The notes beneath the pieces are model-generated. The model saw nothing but the letters and a program-made list of their open reading frames with translations, made no database searches and was not told where the DNA came from. From the NCBI RefSeq assembly GCF_013368755.1, contig NC_049565.1:3844001-3908000 (forward strand): 64,000 bases of DNA, read 5' to 3'. Within the stretch, counting starts at the first letter, position 1. The number at the start of each line of letters is the position of its first letter. The DNA comes from Talaromyces rugulosus. Lineage: Eukaryota; Ascomycota; Eurotiomycetes; Eurotiales; Trichocomaceae. This document shows, one piece after another, positions 1 through 10,017 of this stretch. The translations under genes and the position numbers were made by a program.

Positions 1-485
1 CTAGCGAACTTTCTGCCCTACATAACGCAGTCACCCATTTTGAGAATGTTAGTGCCTCGGGAGAGTCCTATGGTGGCAGTGAACATTATGAGATTGAAGA
101 ATCCGACGAGGAAGGACAAGGAGGCGATGGAGAAGAGGGAGATGAAGACGAAGACGAAGACGAAGGGCCTATTCGCCCGGCATCGCGGCGGCGACCACCA
201 CCACCGCCACAGCCACAATCCCAATCCCAACCCCAACGACGACACCCAAACTCAGTATCAAACCCATACCTTACTGCAGCCCTTGCAAGTCTTCGCGATG
301 GATCACACCGAATAAACCACAGACGACGTCCTCACCCGTCCTCTGCGCAGAGGAGAACGGCCGCCGCAGCAGCAACGACAACAACAGCAGGGACATCTGT
401 CAACAATGCGATTAACTTGGAGGATGACTCGGAGGATGAAATGCCGGTGCCTGCGAGCAGGCGAGCGCGGTTGAATAGGAGTTAA
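1..485 (+). CDS. C-terminal end of an unidentified acidic, low-complexity protein (5' truncated)
   Basis: An open frame enters from the left edge (codons begin at base 3) and stops at the TAA at 483-485, giving about 160 visible residues. The visible part has no folded domain I recognise. It holds a Glu/Asp-rich stretch with alternating D/E, a proline/glutamine segment, an Arg/His-rich segment, short Ala and Thr runs, and a basic last dozen residues. Near the end, a short hydrophobic core followed by Glu, Asp, Asp, Ser, Glu, Asp (AINLEDDSED) has the form of a SUMO-interacting motif, which would suit a nuclear protein. That reading is inference from a short motif. The frame and stop are clear and the function is not. 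No intron is needed in the visible part. Confidence 0.6.
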   Translation, partial: SELSALHNAVTHFENVSASGESYGGSEHYEIEESDEEGQGGDGEEGDEDEDEDEGPIRPASRRRPPPPPQPQSQSQPQRRHPNSVSNPYLTAALASLRDGSHRINHRRRPHPSSAQRRTAAAAATTTTAGTSVNNAINLEDDSEDEMPVPASRRARLNRS

Positions 486-1012
486 AAAAAAAAAACACAC
501 AACCAAACTGCATTCTATTCTATTCATCTATCTTAATCCCAATTTGTTTTTTCCCCCAAGTCGAGCGTTGGACTGTTTAGAAAAACAAACAAACGGTTTT
601 AATGAGCAGACGAATAACTAGTTAATTATCCGTTACAACAAGAACGAAAAATATCACTTATTACCCATAGCTGTCAACCATTGAATTGATTGATGTGGTA
701 ATTTTGATGTGGTATTTGCAAGGCGTCTCTTTCTATTAGCTTTTGCTTTTCGGGTTGAGGTTGCATATTATAGTATCAATTGATGCTGATTGTCTTGGTA
801 TTACTTTTAAAGAAGTAGTGCAATGTGATAGGAAGAATCCATCATTCATTTTTTTTGCTCCCAATGTACTATCTCGTAAATGCTATGTAAAAACGAAAAC
901 TATATACACCGTATAATACTCCTATACTGCAAAACTTGAAAATGAAAGAGAAAAAAAAGAGAAAGAGAACAACTTTTTCTTAGCGACGCAAATAATGACA
1001 GTTTTTTTAAAG
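486..1012. other. Intergenic, convergent 3' ends
   Basis: Lies between the stops of the partial gene (+) and rrp9 (-). It is AT-rich with homopolymer A and T runs, as expected for two facing 3' untranslated regions. I see no gene or RNA in it. Confidence 0.5.
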
Positions 1013-2941
1013 TCATACACTTCCAGAATCATCATCATGCTGCTGCTCAACAGTATCCAAGAACGGCACTTCCAAAACAACCGCGCCATTACGGCCCTGC
1101 GCGCTGGCTCCGTTGTGGTGGTTGTTCTCAAAGCATTTCAGCCGGCTGAGGCGATGCTCTTTGCCCAGGGCGGCGACTATGCAGAGTCCTCCTTTTTCAT
1201 TTTGGGTAGATTTTGTTGAGGTAGGGCGGCGTTCGAAGACGGCGATGCTGTTGATGACTCCTTTGAGGAGGGGTTCTGGTTCTGAAACTGGTTCTGGTGC
1301 GGGTTCTATTTCTGGGTTTGTTGGAGAGTTGGTCTGGTTATCGCTGAAGAGGGTCTGTTTGAGTTGTGATGATGAAGATAATGATGATGATGATAATAAC
1401 GACAACGACGATGGCGACGGACATCCCACCGGCCCCAGCGCAGAGAGAAACCTCTTGTCCTCCGAAACACGCCACGCGCGAATCCAGCCATCCCAGCTGC
1501 CGCTCAGCACAATATCTGTACCGGGCACAGCTGTCAGCGCCGTGATCCAGCGTGGCATGCGCCGCATAAACCGAGCGTTGCGCGCGGCCGTCTTCACGTC
1601 AGTCTCGGGTGACAGCTGGTCTAGCGGCGGAATCGGGTCGAGGCCGTGAGCGAGAGGGATCGTGTGCAGCGGTTTTTTCTTATGAATTGACCACAGCGAC
1701 AGCGCGCCCGAGTCGGAGCCCGTGACGAAATGGGTTGGCGGGATGGCGGTTACGCATTCGATGTTGTTGGTTTTGTATTCTTCCTTTCTGGACGAGTCGC
1801 CGCGGAAGACGAGCTGCGCTTCATCGACGACTTTCCAGAGTCGTGCGGTTCGGTCGCGGGCGCCGACGCTCACGCACTGGTCTGTCATCATCGAGGCCAC
1901 TGAAAGGACGTTGTCTTGGTGGCCGAATAGTGTTTCCACGTAGGCATGCCCCCCCGGGCTGAGTGACCATGTCTTGATGGTTCGGTCAAAGGAGCCTGAG
2001 AATAGTTGCTCGCCAGAGCTGTGACTCGAGATGTGTCGAGTGAATGCCAGACTGCTGACAGCGTCGCGGTGTTGAGTAAACGTTCTCACAGGGCTGAGTG
2101 TGTCGGCCTCCCAGATGATCAGCTTCTTGTCGTCTCCTCCAGTAACAACGAACTTTCCGGACGGCGATACTGCCACGGATAGTATGTTCCCAGTATGACC
2201 CTGACGCTCTCGACTTCCGCGGACTTTTCGCAGTCCTTTGACAAATTTTAGATTTTTTGGTTTCGTGCGCCCCGGGTGGGATCGACGCCCGCTGTCACCG
2301 TTTGATAATGCCGGGGGTTCATCCGCTCGTGGTGTGGCCAATTCCCACTTGATCAGAGTGCGATCTTTCGAAACCGTGTAGGCAAAGGGAGGATGCACGG
2401 CGACAGCCGTCGTAGACTGCGTATCTGCACGAAAGAACGAAAGTGAAGCCGCTGGGAGATCTACTTGAGTGGCTAATTGGCGGAATATGCGGCCTTTGGC
2501 TTCGTCCTAGAGATTATTAGAACGTAAGAAAAAAAATATCAGAGAACGGAAATATATGCATACCACATCCTCCTTCAGTCTCTCCGCAATAAGATCACGG
2601 TCAATCTCTGCAGCATCGAACCCGACCTCGTCTACCTCCTCACGGATATTGTCCAGATACCTCTCGGCGAGCTTCAATCTCCGGTCCGCACCCGTCTCGC
2701 CTTGCTCCGAGTCTTCAGAGGTGTCGCCATCCTCGTCAGAGAGGCCAGACACGTCAGAGCCTTGGTCGTCTTCCGACTCGCTCCCGGATATCGACTCATC
2801 CCGTTCCTGTCTCTGCGATGACTGTTTGCCGCGAGAATCCCCATTGACTGCCACCCCGCGCTTCTTTGACCCAGGTGCGGCGACACGATCTTCCCTTTTC
2901 CGCTTGCGCTGCGAGGCTGGCAGCGTAAAAAAGGAGGACAT
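1013..2941 (-). CDS. rrp9: U3 snoRNP protein Rrp9 (U3-55K), WD40 repeat
   Basis: Rrp9/U3-55K binds the box B/C motif of U3 snoRNA and acts in the SSU processome for 18S pre-rRNA processing in the nucleolus. Two exons, 2941..2564 and 2506..1013, give 623 residues; the intron (2507-2563) starts GTATGC, ends CTCTAG and is phase 0. Residues 1-90 are a basic then Ser/Asp/Glu-rich nucleolar-type leader. The family signature follows: a RLKLAERYLDNIREEVDE helix, then GFDAAEIDRDLIAERLKEDV joined across the intron to DEAKGRIFRQLA. From about residue 150 on, WD40 repeats form a propeller (for example a GHTGNILSVAVSPSGKF blade). Between the last two blades sits a long Ser-rich insert. The promoter is shared with pre1. 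The identification is firm; the C-terminal insert is lineage-variable. Confidence 0.93.
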
Positions 2942-3390
2942 TTTACCTGCAGTGGAAATTGCTCAAGCGAAGAGACAGCAGATAAAATATGTCGTCAACA
3001 GCAGTTCAATGTTGGCTGTAAAAGGCGTGCATCTTGTAGTATCGACGTTAAAAAAACAAAACACAGTCGGCTTCGCTCTCAACTTTTTTTCATCGCAATT
3101 GGCCCGTGCTGCAAATTCTTGGCGCTGGAGCCGGGCTTTCGGGAAAACAGTAACGCCTAAATGTTTGTCCTGTTTGCTCGGGCCGGGCTGGGCGACGTAG
3201 CTAGGCGTCAAGCTCAATGCGCGTTCCGCCTGAGCTGCCATCCAGAGACCATCACACCTGCCTTCACCTCGATTCACCTGTGTGTTCCGGACGGCCGTTT
3301 ATTATCGATACTTGTCGTGAGACTGCAGGACTTCTGTTGAGCTTGATTTACCACCTTTTCTAAAACACAGCCGCTGCAAGATCTCAAAAC
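2942..3390. promoter_or_regulatory. Divergent promoter of rrp9 and pre1
   Basis: 449 bp separate the two start codons. Read toward rrp9, bases 3096-3084 give GCGATG followed by seven A. This resembles the yeast PAC element (GCGATGAG) beside an A-tract like RRPE, the usual pair in ribosome-biogenesis promoters, about 145 bp upstream of the rrp9 ATG. The match to PAC is 7 of 8. I see no clear proteasome-type (PACE) element for pre1. Confidence 0.35.
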
Positions 3391-4259
3391 ATGTAAGGAG
3401 CTCTGTCATCGTCCGGACTGGGCATCCTTCAACTAATTGCTCGATTTCTCGCAGGGAGGTTTTACTCGGAATTACTGGAAAGGACTTTGTCCTCATCGCG
3501 GCTTCCAAAGCTGCCGTGAGAGGACCAACCATCCTCAAGGCGACAGATGACAAGACCCGCCAATTAAACAATCACACTCTGATGGCATACTCTGGCGAGC
3601 CGGGTGATGGAGGTGAGAATCTGGGAATCTGTCGCTTTTCAAACGAATTATTTTTCACTAACGATATCTAGTGCAATTCGCCGAATATATCCAGGCCAAC
3701 GTACAGCTATACTCGATGCGCAACGACACAGAGCTCAGCCCTCCCGCCGTGGGTAGCTATGTCCGAGGGGAGCTTGCCCGCAGTCTACGATCTCGAACAC
3801 CGTATACCGTCAACCTCTTGCTTGGTGGTGTTGACGCTATCACCGAAACCCCCAGCCTGTACTGGGTAGACTATCTAGCCTCTCTGGCCCAAGTCCCATA
3901 CGCCGCTCACGGTTATGCCCAGTATGTCTCACACATTCACCACCAGCATCTAGTATATATCTGCAATACTAGATCCTTGCTAACCATCTCCCTACAGGTA
4001 TTATTGCTTGTCAATACTCGATAAACATCATCACCCGGATATCCAGCTGGAGCAAGGATTGAAGCTCCTCCAACTCTGCACGGATGAGTTGAAGCGCAGA
4101 CTGCCGATAGACTTCAAAGGAGTATGTCTGCCCTAGGAGAAACCATAAATTTTGATGTAGAATTCAGCTAACTCTCGTTAGGTCCTCGTCAAAGTCGTGA
4201 CAAAGGATGGCATTCGAGAACTTGAGTGGGACAACAATAGGGTGGTTACGAGTGCATGA
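3391..4259 (+). CDS. pre1: 20S proteasome subunit beta type-2 (beta-4, Pre1)
   Basis: Non-catalytic beta subunit of the 20S core. Five exons: 3391..3392, 3455..3612, 3672..3921, 3998..4121, 4182..4259; 203 residues. The unusual point is the start: exon 1 contributes only AT, and the G of the start codon is the first base of exon 2 after a 62-nt intron (GTAAGG...CTCGCAG, branch-like ACTAAT). The resulting N-terminus [20 protein letters not shown] matches the family, which has no propeptide and no catalytic Thr1. Family blocks follow: the SDDKTRQL-type loop (here [18 protein letters not shown]), [18 protein letters not shown], a NLLLGGVD strand and a [19 protein letters not shown] end. Other introns start GTGAGA, GTATGT and GTATGT and all keep frame. 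Yeast Pre1 is 198 residues. The product is firm; the split start codon is inferred. Confidence 0.92.
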
Positions 4260-4674
4260 TTTTTCTAGAGGTTGGCCGGATATGGCGGTGTACCATAGCA
4301 TTTCAAATGATCTTCGTAGGAATCCGACGTACTAGATAAAATACCTTTTTATACGTTCGTAGGATCTTAATTAAACGTCAACTCAAACCCATTCACAAGA
4401 AGATTTTATGCAAAATACAGAAATTCAATCTTAATAACCCAGCCAGTCAAATTTAAATAACTAATTAGTATAACCAAGCTAAATTGCAATGTCTACTGTC
4501 TACTGTCTGTTCTCATTCTGACCAACGCAAATAGCCAAGCCGATGTTTGGCCGTGTTTGGAATGTTTGCATCATTACCGCATTCTTTTTGTCTTCCGGCG
4601 GAGCTTCTCATATGCACTCCCTCTCCAGCTCCCCAAGACGACACAGAACTACTCGCAAAAGAGTCATAGCGAAA
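4260..4674 (+). other. Intergenic between pre1 and the Sad1 gene, with in-frame upstream ATG codons
   Basis: Holds the pre1 3' end and the leader of the downstream gene. ATG codons at 4543 and at about 4612 are in frame with the Sad1 ATG at 4675 with no stop between, so a protein with 44 or about 21 extra residues is possible. No other gene seen. Confidence 0.5.
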
Positions 4675-6536
4675 ATGTCGAAACGCCAAGCGGACCTCGA
4701 TCTCGAAGCAGAGGCTGATGTGCGCTCGCCCGCCTCCAAAAAGCCGCGCTTCGCTGGCGTCGACACCGCCCTCGATGGTCGCGACACTACTACGGAAGAC
4801 GATCGCAATGGCCATGATGCAGAGGTGCAAGAAACTGAGGAAGCGCAGGAAAGAGCCGAGTCCCCCGATGATCTCGACGAGACGCTGTCCATAGCTCCAC
4901 AGCGCCAATCGCAACCGATCGACGGATACGGCGATTTATATCTTGACACAATCAATCGCGCTGTACTGGACTTTGATTTCGAGAAGCTTTGCTCTATATC
5001 GCTGTCGAATATCAATGTCTATGCGTGTTTGGTATGTGGGAAATACTTTCAGGGTCGAGGCAACAAGTCCCACGCCTATTTCCATGCCTTGGAGGTTGGA
5101 CACCATGTATTCGTAAACATGGAGACGAAGAAAGTTTATGTGTTGCCGGAGGGGTACGAGGTTAAAAGCAAGAGTTTGGATGATATTAAATATGTGGTTG
5201 ATCCGACGTATTCCAAAGCAGAGGTCATGAAATTGGATAAGGAAGTGCAGGATGCGTGGGGTTTGCTTGGGAAGAAGTACAGACCAGGTCAGTTGTCTTA
5301 CTCATTGCAATAGTGAATCTTTCTGGTATCATAGGGGAGCTAACAGTTATTACAGGATACGTTGGAATGAATAACATCAAAGCAAATGACTACCTCAACG
5401 TCGTGGTCCAAGTTCTTGCTCACGTCACACCTATTCGAAACTTTTTCCTGTTGCACAACTTTCCAGTTCCTGGCTCCCCTCAGCTATCCCTGAGGTTCAG
5501 CACCTTGGTGCGCAAGCTATGGAACCCAAAGGCTTTCAAGTCCCATGTATCGCCTCACGAACTACTTCAAGAGATCGCACTACGTTCGTCGAAACGGTTT
5601 ACACTTACTCATCAGTCGGACCCTGTCGAGTTCCTTTCATGGTTCTTGAATAATCTCCACCTGAGTCTTGGAGGCTCCAAACGACCGTCAAAAACCCCGA
5701 CAAGCGTTGTCCAACAGGCATTCCAGGGACACTTGCGAATAGAAAGCCAGGCCATCACAGCTCACTCTGACACGACAAACTCACGTCTAGTGTTTGCCGA
5801 GTCAAGCCAGACCAACACGCAAATAACCCCATTCTCAATCCTCACCCTCGACCTCCCACCCACACCTTTGTTCCAATCGGCGAATCAAGAAGGCATGATC
5901 CCACAAGTCCCATTAACGACTCTCCTAAACAAATACAACGGACTCACCGCATCCGAGAAACTTTCTCACCGAGTACGCCATCGCCTTCTCCATCCTTTAC
6001 CCCCATACTTGCTCTTCCACATCAAACGCTTCAGCAAAAACAAATTCGTCGCAGAACGAAACCCAACTATTGTCACTTTCCCCTCGCCTCGCTCTCTCGA
6101 CATGTCTCCATATGTTGAACCAAACCCCGAAATCTGGCCACCGGGCGAACCCATCATCTACGACCTCGTCGCAAACATAATCCTAGACGCCGACGCTCCA
6201 GCCCCCGGGGGTGGCGACGATTCTGCAACTCCAGACAGGGGGCTAGCAGCTGCAGCAGCCGCCGGGGTCGCTGGCGCTGCTACATCGTCTACAGCAACAA
6301 CAGGTGCCGGAGCCGGCAGCGAGAAAGTCTCATGGCTTGTTCAACTGCATGACAAGGCCATGGCTACCGAGAATGCCAAACATCACCACCAGCATGCCCA
6401 GCAGCGGGGGCCAGAGTGGCTTGAGATTCAGGATTTGTATGTTCAGCGAACTGAAAGTGAAACTCTTTTTACGCGGGAAAGTTATCTTATGGTTTGGGAG
6501 AGGCGGAAAACGCCGGGGAAGAAGACTGCCAAGTAG
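4675..6536 (+). CDS. sad1: U4/U6.U5 tri-snRNP protein Sad1/USP39 (inactive ubiquitin-hydrolase fold)
   Basis: Spliceosome factor that stabilises the tri-snRNP before activation. Two exons, 4675..5287 and 5356..6536, give 597 residues; the 68-nt intron starts GTCAGT and ends TTACAG. Residues 1-80 are charged and disordered with an NLS-like PASKKPR. A zinc-finger UBP domain lies at roughly residues 95-175 (CLVCGKYFQGRG, then paired His). A USP-like domain covers residues 225-595. Where active USPs have the Cys box, this protein has GMNNIKANDYLNVV, so the catalytic Cys is replaced by Asp, as expected for Sad1/USP39 (established for the family). A Gly/Ala/Thr-rich insert lies near residue 520. 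I chose the ATG at 4675 because MSKRQ starts a typical nuclear leader; in-frame upstream ATGs would add a hydrophobic stretch. Confidence 0.9.
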
Positions 6537-6814
6537 ATTTTGTTTTCCTCAGAATGTATATTTTAAAAAAAAGTGTATACCCGTTTTTTCTTATAGTTAT
6601 AGATGAAACGAGTAGTGTTGGACCCATTCATAACATGCGTCTCTGCTGTGATGTAACACTGTATGAGCCAGGAATTCAGTAAAACGGAGACTATGAAGGT
6701 GAAATTAGCCACATTCTTCTTTACCTCTACTTAGATACTGAAACAGCACACGTATAAATCAATTGATATAACCATGGGTATAATTTTTATCGCACAGATA
6801 AGACAAAAGACAAA

Positions 6815-9574
6815 TCACAACTGACCCCAGCCAAACATCCTCTTTCCAATCTGCATAGCGACAGCCGAGCTTACACTAAGAATGCCGCCGCTCACAGCAG
6901 TTTGAAGACCGATTACCATGGCCACGTTAGCCATATACGCGATCATATCGTGTCGATTCCCACCGCCCGCAAACGCGTTGAGACTGCGAATGTCGGTGGT
7001 GGAAACCGCAATGTTCCTGCTAAACACTGCAGCGGCTGGTGAGGATAGATAGGTGGTGGCTAGAGAACGGTAGAGCAGAGACCGGAAAGGCACGAATAGA
7101 GCGCTGCTTATCATAGAAGCGAGATGATGTGCCAAGCCGTCCATGGGGAAGGAAGATAGCACTGTGACTCGCTGTTGGATTGGATGGGTGTCCTGCTGCC
7201 GTTGTTGGCTTGCGAGCCTGTCTTGCGGTGGCGAGCGAGGTCGCAAGTCTTGTGTTCCGACCTCAGATATCATGTCCATGATGTCCTGGCGAGTGGGACT
7301 GTGTAGCGCTTCCTCGACCATATCTGGAAGAACCGTCAGCTGCGCCGTGGCTAGCCTAGCTGGCACCAGAGTGTTCTCGTCACTCAAGCCCGCCAGAGTA
7401 TCTTCCGCCTCAACATCCGGATTTTCCACCGGCTGGGCAGCTTCAGATGCATCGGGAATTTCCGTTGGAGGATCCTCTATACCAGCATGTTCCCCTGCAT
7501 CTCTTGCTTCGCTTTGTATAGTCATGGAATCCAGTATTCTCAATTCGTCCGGGTCCATTATTGAATTTAGAGGAATAGACTCGAAATTGAGGTCTTCTAA
7601 AGAAATCGTAGTGTCAAGATTGGCCACATCAGCATCAACCTGCTCGGTTCTCTGCCTATTTCGGCTGGACTGGAGTGAAATTTCCATGGTGGTGGTGAAA
7701 GAGTTCCGATGGGTTAGAGAAGCACGAATACGAGGTGAAGTCAGTGGGGATTCCGGACTTGCAGGCCGCGAGAACAATGTGTTTGAGCGCGATCTTTGCT
7801 CGGTGTCCTGGAATGGCAACCAAGAGGTCTCCACACCATCTTGTCGAATATTGGAGTCGGCCTCAGTCCGTCCAACTGAACGTAGCCCATCCAGAGAAAT
7901 CGGAGTAATCTGAGCTGGCGAATGTGTGAGTTGCTCATTTGCCAGGATCTGACCCTGGCTGGCGTCAAATGAAGACTGCACTGGAGTTCTCAACATTGCA
8001 CCGTCTACTTCCTGTCGCTCTGCTTCGAAATGATTGCGATTTCGAACAGTTTCTGTCGCGTCTCGGGTAGGGGAGTTACTACTTTTAATGTCCGACGGTG
8101 CTTCTCGATTCCAACCAACCCAGATCAACACCTGCTTTTTTAATTCCCGAAATTCCTCCTTGATGTCTTCTAGCAAGCTTAGGTTGCTGCGATAAGTTTC
8201 ATATTCCATATGTCGCCCTGCGGCCGGTACTGTCCACTCTAGGAGATCATTATCGACGGCAACTTGAATTGAGAGGTCATCAGGTTGTCCTTGTTTAGGC
8301 AAATGCCTTCGTATGATTCGGTAGATTCTGTCCTCAACGAATGATCGGAGAAATGTGTAGGTAATGACCATAGCAAATGAACCTGCAAAAAGCTCAGATG
8401 CAAGCTGTCCAAAAGCAGGGAGGGAAAATTCAGTCGGGAATGACGGATATCGAATCATAGAAGACTCAGTGAATGGTATGAAAAATGAAGCAGTCGGGAA
8501 AGAAGAGTAAGGGATTAGATGGAGTGTTTGTAGAAAGCAAAACATGTGAGTTTGCTGCTCCAATAACACGAAAAACAATGCTCGAGTCCTGTAAATACCT
8601 GATGAGTGTCGGAAGATCCAGTCTTCAAAAAGAAAAACTTACGAGATTCTAAATAACGAGAAAGTATTGCGAACTAGATTCGTACTGCACACGTCAAATC
8701 GGGATGTTAATGCTTGTTGCAGTCTTGCCATCAATGGATCGAGTAGGTGTGGGCGACAAATAGACAACACAATCCTCACTGCCCAAATAGGAATACCGGC
8801 AAAAAGGACACCTGTCCATCCAATTTCGCGGATATCAGATTGAACAACATCCCACAGCGAGCCAACCGAGTACCTTCTGAATGTCTAGTAGAAAGTAAGC
8901 GGTAGAATAAACAATATATTGCGAGAAAAGGGTTGCAAAGGTTAAGGGTTTGTATCGTTTTTCGTACCTGAATGCGGCTCACTAAACTCACAATCCACCA
9001 CGCCCCAAAGAAATGCGTAATATGATCGAATGCTACAACCAGCAACCCGTAATCATTCTCTGCCGTGATAGTTTTGACCCTTTTTCTATCTCTGGGTGTT
9101 CCAGGTCTGCCGGTCTCCCCACTTACCACGACGCCCATGGTTGATAAAACATCATTCTTAGCTCTGCGCAGATCGCGGGCAAGAGCTTTTGATCTAGGAA
9201 AGGTGGGATGTCCCCTTTCATCATACTGTTGGACATAGCCACTGTCATTATTTGGACTTTCACGGTCTTGGGAAGTCTCTGCTGTGCGTGCTAAGACATT
9301 GCTGTTTGAGCTATCTGGAGCTTCGTACGGAGAGCGGCCCTAAAAGGAGTTAGCCATTGATGTTATCCACTGAATAAAACTGCACGTTCTCGCTCAGTTG
9401 AGCAACACTAGATGGTATCAAACAAGAGCTCAATTTCAAAGGGACGTCTTGTCTACCAGAAGACTTGACATTCTAGCATCAGAGGGCATGTATTGATTCA
9501 AGAAAAGGGTTGGTTGAAACAGGTAGGAAAAACTGTACCAAAGCAAGCCGGATCAGATACTGTTGTCGGCCCAT
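6815..9574 (-). CDS. Uncharacterised fungal multi-pass membrane protein, 807 residues
   Basis: I do not recognise a named family. Four exons, 9574..9539, 9339..8968, 8884..8643 and 8588..6815, join in frame: M-G-R-Q-Q-Y-L-I-R-L-A-L from a 36-nt first exon, then a Ser/Asn-rich hydrophilic segment. Introns are 199, 83 and 54 nt, with donors GTACAG, GTACGA and GTAAGT. Hydrophobic segments occur near residues 105-130 (with FFGAWWIVSLV), 155-180 (GWTGVLFAGIPIWAVRIVL), 220-300 (two or three helices) and at the C-terminus (MIAYMANVAMVIGLQTAV). A charged predicted coiled segment (LEDIKEEFRELKKQ) follows the first membrane block, and a long acidic/Ser-rich region separates it from the C-terminal membrane block. 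The joins fit well, but exon 4 near 8588-8450 is hydrophobic and could hide another small intron. The cellular membrane is unknown. Confidence 0.7.
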
Positions 9575-10017
9575 ATCCCTAGCGCGTGAGGCTCACTATA
9601 GAGCAATCACAAGAGGGCAGCATTAGACGGAATTAGCGATGGTCCATCGAAGAGAGGTAGGTGTGTTGATTGAAGAGCAGAAATCGCGTAGCACGATGAA
9701 GTCGACTGGCGCTTTCCCAACACAGTATGGCTACGTGCACGGTCCACACCTTATTTTGCCCCCCGCATAAAGCAAACACAGCAAACAAGTCAAACAAGTC
9801 AAATACTGATAAAAAAAAAGTTATCGGTGGTTACTGCGAAGGAAGTCATGATTATCAAAACGCGCCTTGGCCTACGATACGAACTTGAGACACTCACCTG
9901 ACGAAGGAATATATTTCCTATTCAGCGAAATATCCGAAGGTCACATTTTGAGAAAATAGGCCATGAAAGAGTAATTTATTTGGGCCTCAAAATCAGAACC
10001 GGCCATTACGATCCAAT
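9575..10017. promoter_or_regulatory. Divergent promoter of the membrane-protein gene and utp13
   Basis: 443 bp between the two start codons, AT-rich with an A9 run near 9810. I find no PAC- or RRPE-like element upstream of utp13, unlike rrp9 and mak11, and no other feature. Confidence 0.4.

Noticed and set aside
9080..9139. Extra intron beginning GTAAGT at 9127 in the membrane-protein gene, with the ATG at 9138 as start
   Set aside because: The frame is open through it and continues upstream to a clean acceptor at 9340 and a short first exon with a good ATG, so it is better read as coding.
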